A DNA stretch of 64,000 nt from Paramoeba atlantica (lineage: Eukaryota > Discosea). The position numbers and the translations under genes were made by a program. Under the pieces are notes generated by a model. That model saw only the letters and a program-made list of their open reading frames with translations, was not told where the DNA came from and did no database searches. This document shows, piece after piece, positions 54,149-63,511 of this stretch. The stretch's first letter is position 1. Each line of letters begins with the position of its first letter. The stretch is from NCBI GenBank assembly GCA_977017575.1, contig CDRNVI010000069.1:372001-436000 (forward strand), given 5' to 3'.

Positions 54149-55740
54149 AGCCATTGTTCTGCTGAGATGTATTGTCGTAATTGTGATACGACAGTGTAAG
54201 CTGCAAATTTCTCGATTTCTAGTTGAAAGGAATCTCGCGTGTTTTGGAAATCAAGCTCAGCCCTTTTCGCCAGGGTTTTGATTAGGTTCTTCGTTTCTTC
54301 ATGCATTAACCCACAGTCTGTTACCGCTATACATCGAAAATATTCTGGTTCCAGACCTTTTTCCACTATATATTTCCGATGTTTTCGTTCCACTGCACTT
54401 TGTAAAAGAGCTCTGCTGCTTTGTTTACGATATCCACTGCAACATGTATGGATCACTGTCACGTCGTATAAAACTTCCCCTACGTCAGGCCACATTATTG
54501 CTAGATCCGGGCCTGATCTAATTCTTCTAGCGCGACATGGGTGTCTTTCTGCGGCTTCGGGTGAGATTGAACATTTGCACTTTGTACAGAAAAAGGATGA
54601 ATAAAGACTAGGCTCAATGGCGCATGGCAGCCCTGCTTTGGCACACAAGTTAGATAAATACCGTACGATGTGTGAGTGTTTCCTTGTGCTATTCATTCCT
54701 GCACATCGCGAACAGCCGGCCACATGTGGAATAATATTGCTCGGTGATTCAATGGTTCCACATCCTGGGCACGAAACGGTTTCTGGGGCATTCTCCAGTC
54801 TTATCGCTAGACGCATCGTGAGGGTTTGTTTAAATAGGTAAGGATTCACATAGTTGCTGGTCGAGAATAGATGGTAATTTGACTCTTGCGATCTTTTCAT
54901 GATGTTCCCGAATCGAGGATTCCCGCTCAGCTCTGCGGCTACTTTTTCATGTTCACTTTTCATCATTTTTTTCATGCTGGTGCGCGCTCCCTGCGACCCT
55001 GAGTTCTTGTTAGCTTTTCGTTTTTCCTCTGATTCTACCGGAGCTTCAATGGTTTTGACATGCTCATCAATAGAATTGCGAGAAAGGTCGAAAAGGAAAC
55101 GATGTTTCAGGATCGTGGAAGTTATGCCTAATCCCCCCATTTTGCAAGGGAGCGAAGCTAATGACAAAGCGTCGTCGTCCGCCCCACACCATCTCTTTAA
55201 AACACCTCGAATCTCTTTATCGAATTCTTGCGCCAACGAGAGCGATGCGCCTGGTTTATGCACTCGCAAGTGGTAATCGTGGCGCGGCAACGTGCACCGC
55301 TTGAGAATAGCAAGTGACAAATTGCTTGGCCCCATGCAACCGAGTCTTCGGAATAAACAATTGTGTTTTTCTAATTTTTCCAGGAGCTTCCGTTCGACTG
55401 CTTTATTGCTGCCTATGTAGCCTCCAAGCACTTTGATCGTATCCACGCAATCCTGAACTCCCAGTTCTCGAAGTGCTGAAACTTTACAGTGTTGTGCTTT
55501 TGATCCTTGAAAGATTTCACACTTGTGGAAGTTTATTTCCAGGTTCAGGTCCTTTGTAAGCTCTTGAAAATGTTTGAAAGCTACTTCTAGAGAGGCTTCA
55601 TTTTTGGAACTCATTGTGACGTCATCCTGATAAGCTCGTAAGGTGACTTCTGGATACGCATCCGCGACTTCCTTCAAAGCTCCTTGTAGCAAAGTGCAAA
55701 AATACAGAGATGATAATGCTGATCCTTGCCGAACTCCAGA
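54130..55740 (-). pseudogene. LINE-C copy 3, 5' truncated in the reverse transcriptase
   Basis: The frame enters at the SGVRQGSALSSLYFCTLLQG motif (55740-55690) and continues through the catalytic RAYQDDVTMSS, the thumb box GGLGITS, the CX2C knuckle (CPGCGTIESPSNIIPHVAGC), the second cluster and the endonuclease RSGPDLAIMWPDVGEVLYDV. It ends at 54130. All sequence N-terminal to GVRQGS is missing. It is a diverged subfamily. Its 5' edge joins a plus-strand LINE-A copy at 55741 with no bases between. Confidence 0.85.
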
Positions 55741-57079
55741 TGAACATCGTTACCACATGCGAGTTCATAATCCGGATAGCTCCTTGCAGCTTACACGCAA
55801 TTTTGACAAGGAAGTAGACAATGTTCTACGATCGTGGCTCGACACTGAACTGTCGGAAGAAAAACTGGAATGGTTACGCCTTCCCCCCAAAAAGGGCGGG
55901 ATCGGTCTTACGCCTTCGGAACCAATACGCGAGGTTCAGTTTTCAAAGTCGAAACAAGCTGCGCTGGAGCGCTCCAAACATCTTTCAGCTTCAACCAGCA
56001 TTTTGACTTTGACAAGTGGATCTCAGGGGTCCCAGAGAACTTCCATTGATGAGTCCGTATCCGAAGAGCTGCATCATAACTTAGACAAACATTCTCGGAG
56101 GCATTTCTCCTGTGAAATCCTATAAGCTCCCTACAGCAGGAAGCCACGTAGGAAAATGAGAAATGTGCTCCTTCCCCCCTTCTCTCAATTTTCGAAGAGA
56201 AACTATCTCCGTATAAAATAGAAAATATATAATATTTAGATGTCAACGGATAACTTAGTATGCGACAACCTGATGAAATGCAAAGACAACGCTGTCATCA
56301 TCAAGGCAGCCAGCGAAAAAGGAAACTCCTGTTGGCTAAACTCCTCTGCTAGGCAAATCTCCTCTCAGCACTTCACTCTCGCTTTAATGCCACGCCTAGG
56401 CATAGCCCACCCATCATTACCGACGAATCTGAAATGCCCTGGGTGTCAGATACTGTTGTCTGCTCAGGACGCGATTGCACACGTCACAGGTTGCGTCAAG
56501 TGTGCGGGTAACAATGCGTCAACAAAACACAACTGCATGGTACGCAGGATTTACGACTTATGCATAAAAGCTGGAATTCCGTGCGAAATGGAGCCTAGAC
56601 CATTCTCTAGTTATCGCTGCCTGAAATGCAACGAGGTGGTGGAAGGAGAGAGGAAGTCAGAGCATCAACGCACATGCGGTTCTCCCTCCTTCCACCGTTC
56701 CGGACCGGATTTGGCGATATACTGGGCAACGGGAATTATCTATTACGACTTCACAATCCTGCATGAATTTGCCCCATCGAATGCCGGCAGAAGCGGGGCG
56801 CAGTTAATGCGAGATGCAATTAAAAAGAAACACGCCACGTACGTCAAAACAGGTTTGATACCGTTTGAGCAATTTAAATGCATCCCCATGCTTTCTGGAG
56901 GAGCGCTTCATAGCGGCACTAAGATTCTCCTTAACTCGCTTGCTGATGTGTGCGGCTTATCACGAGAGTTCGTAATACATGATCTCGCCTTGCGCTTGCA
57001 AGAGTTGAACGGGTCGATCGCGCTTTCTCAGCTTCGGAGATTCATTGACCCTCGCAGCGACGAAGAGTCTGCCTTTTGA
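55741..57079 (+). pseudogene. LINE-A copy 5, 5' truncated; C-terminal half
   Basis: 55741-56100 encodes EHRYHMRVHNPDSSLQLTRN and LEWLRLPPKKGGIGLTPSEP (RT thumb region). About 140 bp without homology follow (56110-56250), including a CCCCCTTCTCTC...GAGAGAAAC hairpin also seen near 3367-3396. 56255-57079 then gives ALMPRLGIAHPSLPTNLKCP, the knuckle (CPGCQILLSAQDAIAHVTGC), the second cluster and the endonuclease HRSGPDLAIYWATGIIYYDF, ending FIDPRSDEESAF. The frame is broken by the extra segment. Confidence 0.82.
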
Positions 57080-57213
57080 AAAAGTTCTTTTTAGAACGTA
57101 GTTAATAAATGAAAAAGTGGAAATATTAACCCCTTTTTGATCTAATCTCACATGTAAACCTGGGTGTGTTATTAACTGAAGAGACAGGAAGTTTCCTTAA
57201 AAAAAAAAAAAAA
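57080..57213 (+). other. LINE-A 3' UTR and short retrocopy piece with poly(A)
   Basis: AACTGAAGAGACAGGAAGTT TCCTT (57173-57197) repeats a 25-nt stretch of the unknown retrocopy (34376-34400, minus) and is followed by A14. No gene is seen. Confidence 0.55.
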
Positions 57214-57345
57214 ATTGGGCTACAACATGTGAAATTGCTAATTTGATTGCTTGTTTACAAATCATATACCCCCCCAATGGACCTTCATGGTTCATGTATT
57301 GGGTAATATAGAGGCAATGCCGCGTTTCATACTAGGAGATATACC
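57214..57345 (+). repeat. LINE-F 3' UTR fragment
   Basis: ATTGGGCT, ATTGCTAATTTGATTGCTTG, ATACCCCCC and AATATAGAGGCAATGCCGCG follow in the same order as in the LINE-F 3' UTRs at 57835-58030 and 62088-62300, but on the plus strand. Confidence 0.8.
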
Positions 57346-57560
57346 TAGCCGCATTTGCGGTGCATCTGAACCGTTGGCGAAGGTACCGGTGGCGATGGTG
57401 TCAGCGTCGCTGGCGGCGGAGGTTCGGGCGGCGATGGCGTCGATTCGGGTGTCGGCGGCCGCTCATCAGGGGTTTTCTTCCTTCGACGCGTTGGTGGCAG
57501 CGGTTGGATCACCGGAGCTACTCCAGTGTCCTTCGCCCGACTGCGGGTGAACATGCCCAT
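57346..57560 (-). pseudogene. LINE N-terminal fragment (TRSRAK type)
   Basis: MGMFTRSRAKDTGVAPVIQP at ATG 57560, then a Pro-rich stretch of 45 codons, then the join to the plus-strand LINE-F 3' UTR. It is almost the same as the N terminus at 50123. No domain downstream is present. Confidence 0.7.
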
Positions 57561-57817
57561 AAGGGGGGGAAGTAAGAATGTAAAAAAAAAGAATCAACTC
57601 TAAAAAAAAAGAATCGCTCGGTGGCATCTTGGGGAATGATTCATCGAACTCGTATGATTTTTAGCAGAATTTAGTGGATCATGGAGGTCTGGAGGTGATA
57701 ACGGTGTCAGAGGTGGCAGCGACGGCGGTGGCAACGGCGGTGGCAAATCTGGCGATTCTGGGCTCGGGCGTGTAGTTTGCGTGGTGATGATTGCTGAAAG
57801 TTGATGGCTCTCAGTTT
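57561..57817 (-). pseudogene. Pro/Ser-rich LINE N-terminal piece
   Basis: A minus-strand frame with PSPESPDLPPPLPPPSLPPL resembles the Pro-rich N-terminal regions of the TRSKAK-type LINEs but lacks the first residues. It follows directly after the poly(A) of LINE-F copy 2. A tracts (A9 twice near 57582-57610) lie on its other side. The assignment rests on composition. Confidence 0.4.
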
Positions 57818-58086
57818 GTTTTTTTTTTTTTTTTGCAATTAATAAGGGGGGGAGAAGTATGAATCGCGGCATTGCCTCTATATTTTGACCCAGTAGACGA
57901 ACCAAGTACATAGTAGGTCCATTAGGGGGGTATATGAATTTAAAACAAGCAATCAAATTAGCAATTCTTTTTATTTCCACAGGAGTATATTTTGTTTTTC
58001 TTTTTTCTCAGCCCAAAACTAGCAATTCAATCTCCCCTAAGTATATACTACAAACAAGAAACAGTAAAAATTAAAACAAGCAATCC

Positions 58087-58383
58087 ATGCCCAATCCATT
58101 CGCGCGTTCCGGACCGGGTCTTTCGACCTCTCCACGGCCTGACTTGTGGACCCTTCCCTTGTTATACGGGAGGGCGCAGGCGCGGGCCTGTGTCGACAGC
58201 GACACGGTCGCGAAACAGGATGCTGGCCGACGGGGAGGAGATTCACTACCCGTGTACTACCTCACTTGGGGTACCTAGCCCTGACGGACTAGGCGTGAGC
58301 ATAGACTCTGTCGACTCGACCAGCATCCGGGCCAGAGGTATGTGGCCCTGCGCATGGCGTCTTCGCCATGCCCCTAAGCGCCT
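58087..58383 (-). ncRNA. Structured 3' UTR domain of LINE-F
   Basis: The stretch is conserved in copies 2, 3 (62345-62710) and 4 (63775-64000). It holds a GTGTCG-ACAG-CGACAC hairpin (58190-58205), which is GTGCCG-ACAG-CGGCAC in the others, a compensated pair. CTTCCC/GGGAGG (58153-58158 with 58168-58173) becomes CTTCTC/GAGAGG, a second compensated pair. GATGCTGG (58219-58226) can pair with CCAGCATC (58320-58327). In R2-type elements a folded 3' UTR is the handle that the reverse transcriptase binds; I infer the same role here. Confidence 0.72.
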
Positions 58384-61300
58384 TCAAGGGGGGGCGTTAG
58401 GGTCACTGACAACTATCCTGGAGACCATCATCCGAGCCTGGGAACGCATCAACGTGACATTAAGCTCTTTCAAAAGGATGTTTCGTGCCTGAGTGTCTGT
58501 TAAAAGACCGTTCGACGCGTTGGCACGTAACGCTCCCACCTTCCACAGGACCGTCAAGGCACTTCTGCTCCATGAGCCGAAGGACTCAACAATCATCGCT
58601 GTGAACAGTAACTGAGCTGCTTCCGCTTCCTGGCGCTGCTTCCCTTTCGTTTCAGAGAAGTGTTCAGCAAAAGACCCCGCAGCCACCCAGCTAGCATTAC
58701 GGACTGAGTCCAAATACTTCAATTGCTGTGCGTGGGTGACTGCGAAGTCTAGAACCATGCCACTTCCCAGTTCATAGTTGGGAAGAAAAACATCGCCTGG
58801 TCTGGTGAGACCTCCTCCAGGTCCCCGATTTCCGAGACTTTTTTCCCTTTGCGGAGCCATATTGGCCTTGCTGCAGAAGGAGGTGAACTGTTGGCAGACC
58901 GCATTGTGGCGGGTGATGAGGCCGTGCCCGTTCTTACACATCAGAGCGTATTCCCCATTTTTTAGGAGTGGTAAGTCACATCCTTTTGCTGGACAAGGTC
59001 GATCCTCTGGATAGACATCCATGCCCAACCACCAGCGGGATAAGGTACGGAACTCTGTGGGAGTGAAAGCGTATCCCTTGGTCCGCGACGGAGTCACGAA
59101 AGCCCAGCTCCCGGCACCTTTTCCGGACTCTGATATCCATCTTGCACGTGTGCGGGGGTCAGCCTTCTCGTATGCAGTGTTAAATTCTTGCTGGGAAATG
59201 ACTTGGCTGAGCTGTTGCTGTCTAGGGATAATCATCTCCGGTTCGGCCGTCTTCTCTGATCCCTTTTTATTCTGCGTCCGCCGAGGGCGTTTTGTTTGCG
59301 AGGACAAGCTATGACGCAGATCAGAATCTGTGCGAGGATTGTTTTGTTTGGGAGTGCGTCCTGTGCATGGGTCCACAAGCGCTGCGCCTGCTTTATCGTT
59401 TACGTCTTGCACGGAGGTAGTAAATCCTTGAGCTTCCAAGGGGTCCCAGTCGTCCATGTCGGCGGCATGAGCGACAGATGAAACGTATGCCGCCGTTGCG
59501 TGCAGTGTCGACGATCTGAGACCGAAGCCTCCGTGGCGCTTCCTGCGCAGTATTTGATCACGTGCGGGGGGGTCCAGGGGAAAAAGTGCCCACTCTACAG
59601 CCGTCATGACAGAGTCGTCTAGTAAAAAGCAAAGATGGGTAAGGGCCTGTGGGGGTGTAGTTCGGAGGGCGTATACCATCTGACAGAACCCCGTGCATTG
59701 ACGGATTAGAGCACTGGCCACTTGGGGGTCTCCTATTAAACCTATGGCGGCTAGGGTCTCACGTGCTGGGTCGATGGCGTGCTGCATCAGGAACTCCGCG
59801 CAGTGCTCGTCCGACCCGATCGGGCTCCCAAGGATATCGAAGTTCCCGTCGTGCCGGATTTTCGCCTTTGGGATCTCGGGAAAAAGCGTTGTGAGATGAG
59901 CCGAGGCAGGTGGCGTTATGATTTCACTTTTCGCAGGATTCAAGAAAAGTCCGCACCGGGGGCCAACTTCCGAAAAAACGTCCACCGCCTTTCTGACCTC
60001 CACAGCCTCTCCCATAAGAACCCCATCGTCGAGGTACCACAGTTGCGAGTCAAGGTTTGATCGGGATGCTATCTCTTCCGTCACCTCAGAAAGCACTAGA
60101 GAGAATAAAAGTGGGCCTAAAGGATCACCTTGTTGCACGCCTTCGGCTGAAGGGATGAAATTGTTTCCATACGTGAGGCAACTCGGACTTGAGTAGCACC
60201 ATTCTACCCAGGGCGAAAGTTCCGGAAAATGTAGGCGCGTGAGAAGAGCGAAGACGGGTCTGCTGACGTTGTTAAAAGCGTTTCGCAGATCAACCTTGCA
60301 GAAAACCAGCTTGTCGCTCCCCATGTTGTTGAGCATAGTTTTCCGACAGAGATGAATCACTCGTTCGGACCCCGCAGATGCGGCAACACCGTATTGGCGT
60401 CCACGGAATAACGTTCCCGCCTTCTCCTTTACGGCGAGGCATGCTGCCTTGCTTACTAGGCGCCTTAGGGTTTCGCCCGCCGCAATGGGCCGTACGTCGT
60501 CTTCGCCTTTCTCCAGAGCGCAAAGTCTAGCTCCTGCATAGGACTGCTGAACTTCAGGCGGCGCCTTTCCCTCGAGTAAGTGGTTCACGAGGCGTGTGAG
60601 AGCTGAGAGAGGACTTACGTTTTTGTCCTCGTGTTCCAAAATAGCCGACTGGAGATGCTCAGGACGGAGGCCCATTGTACCGGCGGAAGACCCCCTGTGA
60701 AAGCTTTGAACCGCATTCCTGACCTCTGCTTCTTGCAACTGTAGAGGGGCACCCTTAATCGGCGGTAGATCTTCCTCGAGGGGATTTTCGTGGGGCTCTG
60801 GGTGTTTTTCCAACAGCTTGGCAAGGGTCTCCTCGTTGTCCGGGGCCATGGGAGCTGCAGATAGGGCGGCCATTCCTCTAGAGAATTCCCCCTGACGCAC
60901 CAAGAGCTCTGCTCTTATTGCCGCTCTATCTTCGTCACTTTCTGGGTTCCTGGACTTCGAGCGTTTTCTCTCGCCATCCTTCAGGGCTTGGTCCCAGAGG
61001 AGAAGGTAGTCTCCACCGAGCCAGAGCTCCATGCGTTTTTCCACGTATGTGGAGTACGATGTGTGCCCTTTACGACCGCCACGGTAAGGGGCCGGGAGAA
61101 CGCACTTCGGAAGCATCGCGAGGAGGGTCCAGGCCTGCACTGTGTTTTCTTTGACAGCGGATGTTAATGCTTCACTCAAAATTCTGGCCCACAAGAATCT
61201 GCAGCAATGGGGGACGTCCTTACAGGTGCTTAAAGGAAGTGAACAAACTGAGCTAAGAAGTGGAAGTGGATCAGCTGGATGCTCTTCATTTATTTTCTCC

Positions 61301-61977
61301 GAAAAAGACGTCGGCATGGGCGGCGTTAGTGATCGAACGGGTTGGTTTCGTCCTTTACAGTGCTTAAGGTGAGAGATCTGTTTGCTTTTGTCGTAATGTC
61401 GGATGCAATCCTTGCAAAGGAATCTACCTTCCTTTTCCCACCAATCAGTCGAAATATTTTTACCATGTCGGTGAGCTACATGATTGTAGAACGCTTGCCA
61501 TTGCCCTCCGTGTGGGGGAGTCTTCCAGGTGCAACCTGCCGCTGGGCATTCACGTTGTATGGTGTATTGTGGAGTGGAATTCGGTGTTTTGCGTTTCGGA
61601 GTCTTGGTTGCAGGTGAAGCGTTGGTGTCAGGATTCGCTTGAGGCTGTGTCATGTTTGTTCGTATGACGAGGGAGTGATTTGTCTCCTCATTGTCTGTTA
61701 CCTTCCCCGTGTCTGGCGTGGGTTTCTCTCCGTCTATCATGATAGCTCGTCTTGTCCAGTATTCGGGCACATTCTCGGGAATAGGGGTGGTGTAAAGGAG
61801 TTCATTATACGTGCTTCTGCCAGAAATCAAGTGCGCGTTCCCGGCGAATTGATCCCAGTCTCCAGCGTTATGAGATTTCTCTTCCTGGGCAAAGGAGTCA
61901 TCTTCCATGGGTAGCGCTTCTTCATCGAAACGTTCGTCGTATGACAACGCGAGACCCAGGTTTTTCTGGCTGGTCAT
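58384..61977 (-). CDS. LINE-F copy 2 ORF, complete (zinc fingers + RT + endonuclease)
   Basis: An intact 1197-aa frame. A C2H2 finger uses C144, C149, H166 and H169 (CPAAGCTW...YNHVAHRHG); a second cluster is near C188/C191/H203/C207. The reverse transcriptase covers about 410-720: SSAGTMGLRPEHLQSAI, DVRPIAAGETLRRLVSK, KVDLRNAFNNVSRP, GVQQGDPLGPLLFS and YLDD at about 648-651. The thumb box GGFGLRS lies at 816. A CX4C...CXXGHGLITRH knuckle is near 995-1018. The endonuclease has RPGDVF (D1062) and MVLDFAVTH (D1077). The double N-terminal fingers are reminiscent of R2-like LINEs and probably read the target. Confidence 0.92.
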   Translation of the reverse strand: MTSQKNLGLALSYDERFDEEALPMEDDSFAQEEKSHNAGDWDQFAGNAHLISGRSTYNELLYTTPIPENVPEYWTRRAIMIDGEKPTPDTGKVTDNEETNHSLVIRTNMTQPQANPDTNASPATKTPKRKTPNSTPQYTIQRECPAAGCTWKTPPHGGQWQAFYNHVAHRHGKNISTDWWEKEGRFLCKDCIRHYDKSKQISHLKHCKGRNQPVRSLTPPMPTSFSEKINEEHPADPLPLLSSVCSLPLSTCKDVPHCCRFLWARILSEALTSAVKENTVQAWTLLAMLPKCVLPAPYRGGRKGHTSYSTYVEKRMELWLGGDYLLLWDQALKDGERKRSKSRNPESDEDRAAIRAELLVRQGEFSRGMAALSAAPMAPDNEETLAKLLEKHPEPHENPLEEDLPPIKGAPLQLQEAEVRNAVQSFHRGSSAGTMGLRPEHLQSAILEHEDKNVSPLSALTRLVNHLLEGKAPPEVQQSYAGARLCALEKGEDDVRPIAAGETLRRLVSKAACLAVKEKAGTLFRGRQYGVAASAGSERVIHLCRKTMLNNMGSDKLVFCKVDLRNAFNNVSRPVFALLTRLHFPELSPWVEWCYSSPSCLTYGNNFIPSAEGVQQGDPLGPLLFSLVLSEVTEEIASRSNLDSQLWYLDDGVLMGEAVEVRKAVDVFSEVGPRCGLFLNPAKSEIITPPASAHLTTLFPEIPKAKIRHDGNFDILGSPIGSDEHCAEFLMQHAIDPARETLAAIGLIGDPQVASALIRQCTGFCQMVYALRTTPPQALTHLCFLLDDSVMTAVEWALFPLDPPARDQILRRKRHGGFGLRSSTLHATAAYVSSVAHAADMDDWDPLEAQGFTTSVQDVNDKAGAALVDPCTGRTPKQNNPRTDSDLRHSLSSQTKRPRRTQNKKGSEKTAEPEMIIPRQQQLSQVISQQEFNTAYEKADPRTRARWISESGKGAGSWAFVTPSRTKGYAFTPTEFRTLSRWWLGMDVYPEDRPCPAKGCDLPLLKNGEYALMCKNGHGLITRHNAVCQQFTSFCSKANMAPQREKSLGNRGPGGGLTRPGDVFLPNYELGSGMVLDFAVTHAQQLKYLDSVRNASWVAAGSFAEHFSETKGKQRQEAEAAQLLFTAMIVESFGSWSRSALTVLWKVGALRANASNGLLTDTQARNILLKELNVTLMRSQARMMVSRIVVSDPNAPP

Positions 61978-62023
61978 AGAAGGAACCGCGTACCTGGAGA
62001 AAAGTGAAATAAGGAAAATAATT

Positions 62024-62057
62024 CAACAAGGTACAGAAACTGCATCTTTATCGTTAA
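62024..62057 (-). other. Complete 34-nt spliced-leader-like sequence (LINE-F copy 2)
   Basis: Minus-strand sense TTAACGATAAAGATGCAG then TTTCTGTACCTTGTTG. It differs from 43361-43394 by one base (G for A before CAG). It is followed by AATTATTTTCC and the ORF start 46 nt later. Confidence 0.82.
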
Positions 62058-62061
62058 AGAG

Positions 62062-63511
62062 TTTTTTTTTTTTTTTTTTTTTTTTTTGCGATTAATAAGG
62101 GGGGAGAAGTATGAATCGCGGCATTGCCTCTATATTTTGACCCAGTAGACGAACCAAGTACATAGTAGGTCCATTAGGGGGGTATATGAATTTAAAACAA
62201 GCAATCAAATTAGCAATTCTTTTTATTTCCACAGAAGTATATTTTCTTTTTCTTTTTTCTCAGCCCAAAACTAGCAATTCAATCTCCCCTAAGTATATAC
62301 GACAAACAAGACACAGTAAAAATAAAAACAAGCAATCCAGACCCAATCCATTCGCGCGTTCCGGACCGGGTCTTTCGACCTCTCCACGGCCTGACTTGTG
62401 AACCATTCCCTTGTTATGTGGGAGGGCGCTCCCATCTTCCTCATGCATGTTCCGAACCGGGTCTTTCGACCACTCCCAGCTTGCCTTGTTAACCCTTCTC
62501 TTGTTGTACGAGAGGGCGCAAGCAATGGGCCTGTGCCGACAGCGGCACGGTCGCGGAGCATGATGCTGGCCGACGGGGAGGAACAAAGTTCCCTACCCTT
62601 GTCCTACCTCACTTGGGGTACCTAGCCCTGACGGACTAGGCGTGAGCATAGACCCTGTCGGCACCGACCAGCATCCGGACCAGCGGTTTATGTCCCAGTG
62701 GGTATTCCCGAGATCCCTTAGGCCCCTTCCAGGGGAGCGTCAGGGTCACTGACGACTATCCTAGAGACCATCATCCGGGCCTGGGAGCGCATGAGAGCCA
62801 CGTTCAGCTCTTTGAGAAGGTCATTTCGGGCTTGAGTGTCTGTGAGTAGACCGTTTGACGCGTTTGCGCGTAACGCCCCCACCTTCCACAAAACAGCCAT
62901 CGCGCTTTTACTCCACGAGCCAAAGGATTCAACTACCATGGCCGTAAAAAGTAATTTCGCTTCCTCCGCTTCCTGGCGTTGTTTATCCTTCGTTGCTGAG
63001 TAGTGTTCAGCGAAAGATCCCGCAGCCACCCAGCTAGCATTCCGGACAGAGTCCAAATACTTTAGTTGCTGTGCGTGGGTGACTGCGAAGTCTAACACCA
63101 TACCACTTCCCAGGGTGTAATTCGGGAGAAACACGTCAGCAGGTCTGGTGAGACCCCCTCTTGGACCACGATTTCCCAGGCTTTTCTCCCTTTGCGGAGC
63201 TATGTCGGCTTTTCTGCAGAATGCTGTGAATTGCTCACAGACCGCGTTGTGACGGGTGATGAGGCCATGTCCGTTCTTACATAACAATGCATGTTCCCCA
63301 TTTTTCTGCAGAGGTAATATGCATCCCTTCGCTGGGCAAGGGCGATCTTCTTGATATATGTCGGATCCCAGCCACCAGCGGGACAGCGTGCGGAACTCTG
63401 TTGGTGTGAAGGCGTATCCTTTGCTCCTAGAGGGCGTCACGAAAGACCAGCTACCTGCTCCCTTACCCGACTCTGAAACCCACAGTGCGCGAGTGCGAGG
63501 GTCAGCCTGCC
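62062..63511 (-). mobile_element. LINE-F copy 3, 5' truncated
   Basis: In minus-strand sense it begins inside the ORF at 63511, directly after the A tract of copy 4. It contains codons for VTPSRSKGYAFTPTEF through the endonuclease to a stop at 62718, then the structured 3' UTR, the same 3' end as copy 2 (62088) and an A26 tail (62087-62062). Copy 2's leader follows almost at once. A 44-bp stretch absent from copy 2 (GTTCCGAACCGGGTCTTTCG region, 62450-62480) duplicates part of the UTR. Confidence 0.88.
62718..63511 (-). pseudogene. LINE-F copy 3 ORF, C-terminal fragment
   Basis: The open frame enters at ADPRTRALWVSESGKGAGSW and holds the CX4C...GHGLITRH knuckle and the endonuclease RPADVFLPNYTLGSGMVLDF, ending SDPDAPLEGA. 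It is about 90% like the copy 2 protein by eye. Reverse transcriptase and N-terminal fingers are missing because of 5' truncation. Confidence 0.85.

Larger units (their letters stand above)
57818..62057 (-). mobile_element. LINE-F copy 2, full length with leader and poly(A)
   Basis: In minus-strand sense: 34-nt leader (62057-62024), UTR of 46 nt, ORF 61977-58384, a 3' UTR with a structured domain (58380-58087), the family 3' end ...CCCCCCTTATTAATTGC (57835) and an A16 tail (57834-57819). Its leader begins four bases after the A tract of LINE-F copy 3. It appears complete and could be a source copy. Confidence 0.9.

Noticed and set aside
56110-56250. Spliceosomal intron in LINE-A copy 5
   Set aside because: A GTAGGA...TTTAG pair can be found, but removing it does not bring a convincing protein match together, and a stop precedes it.
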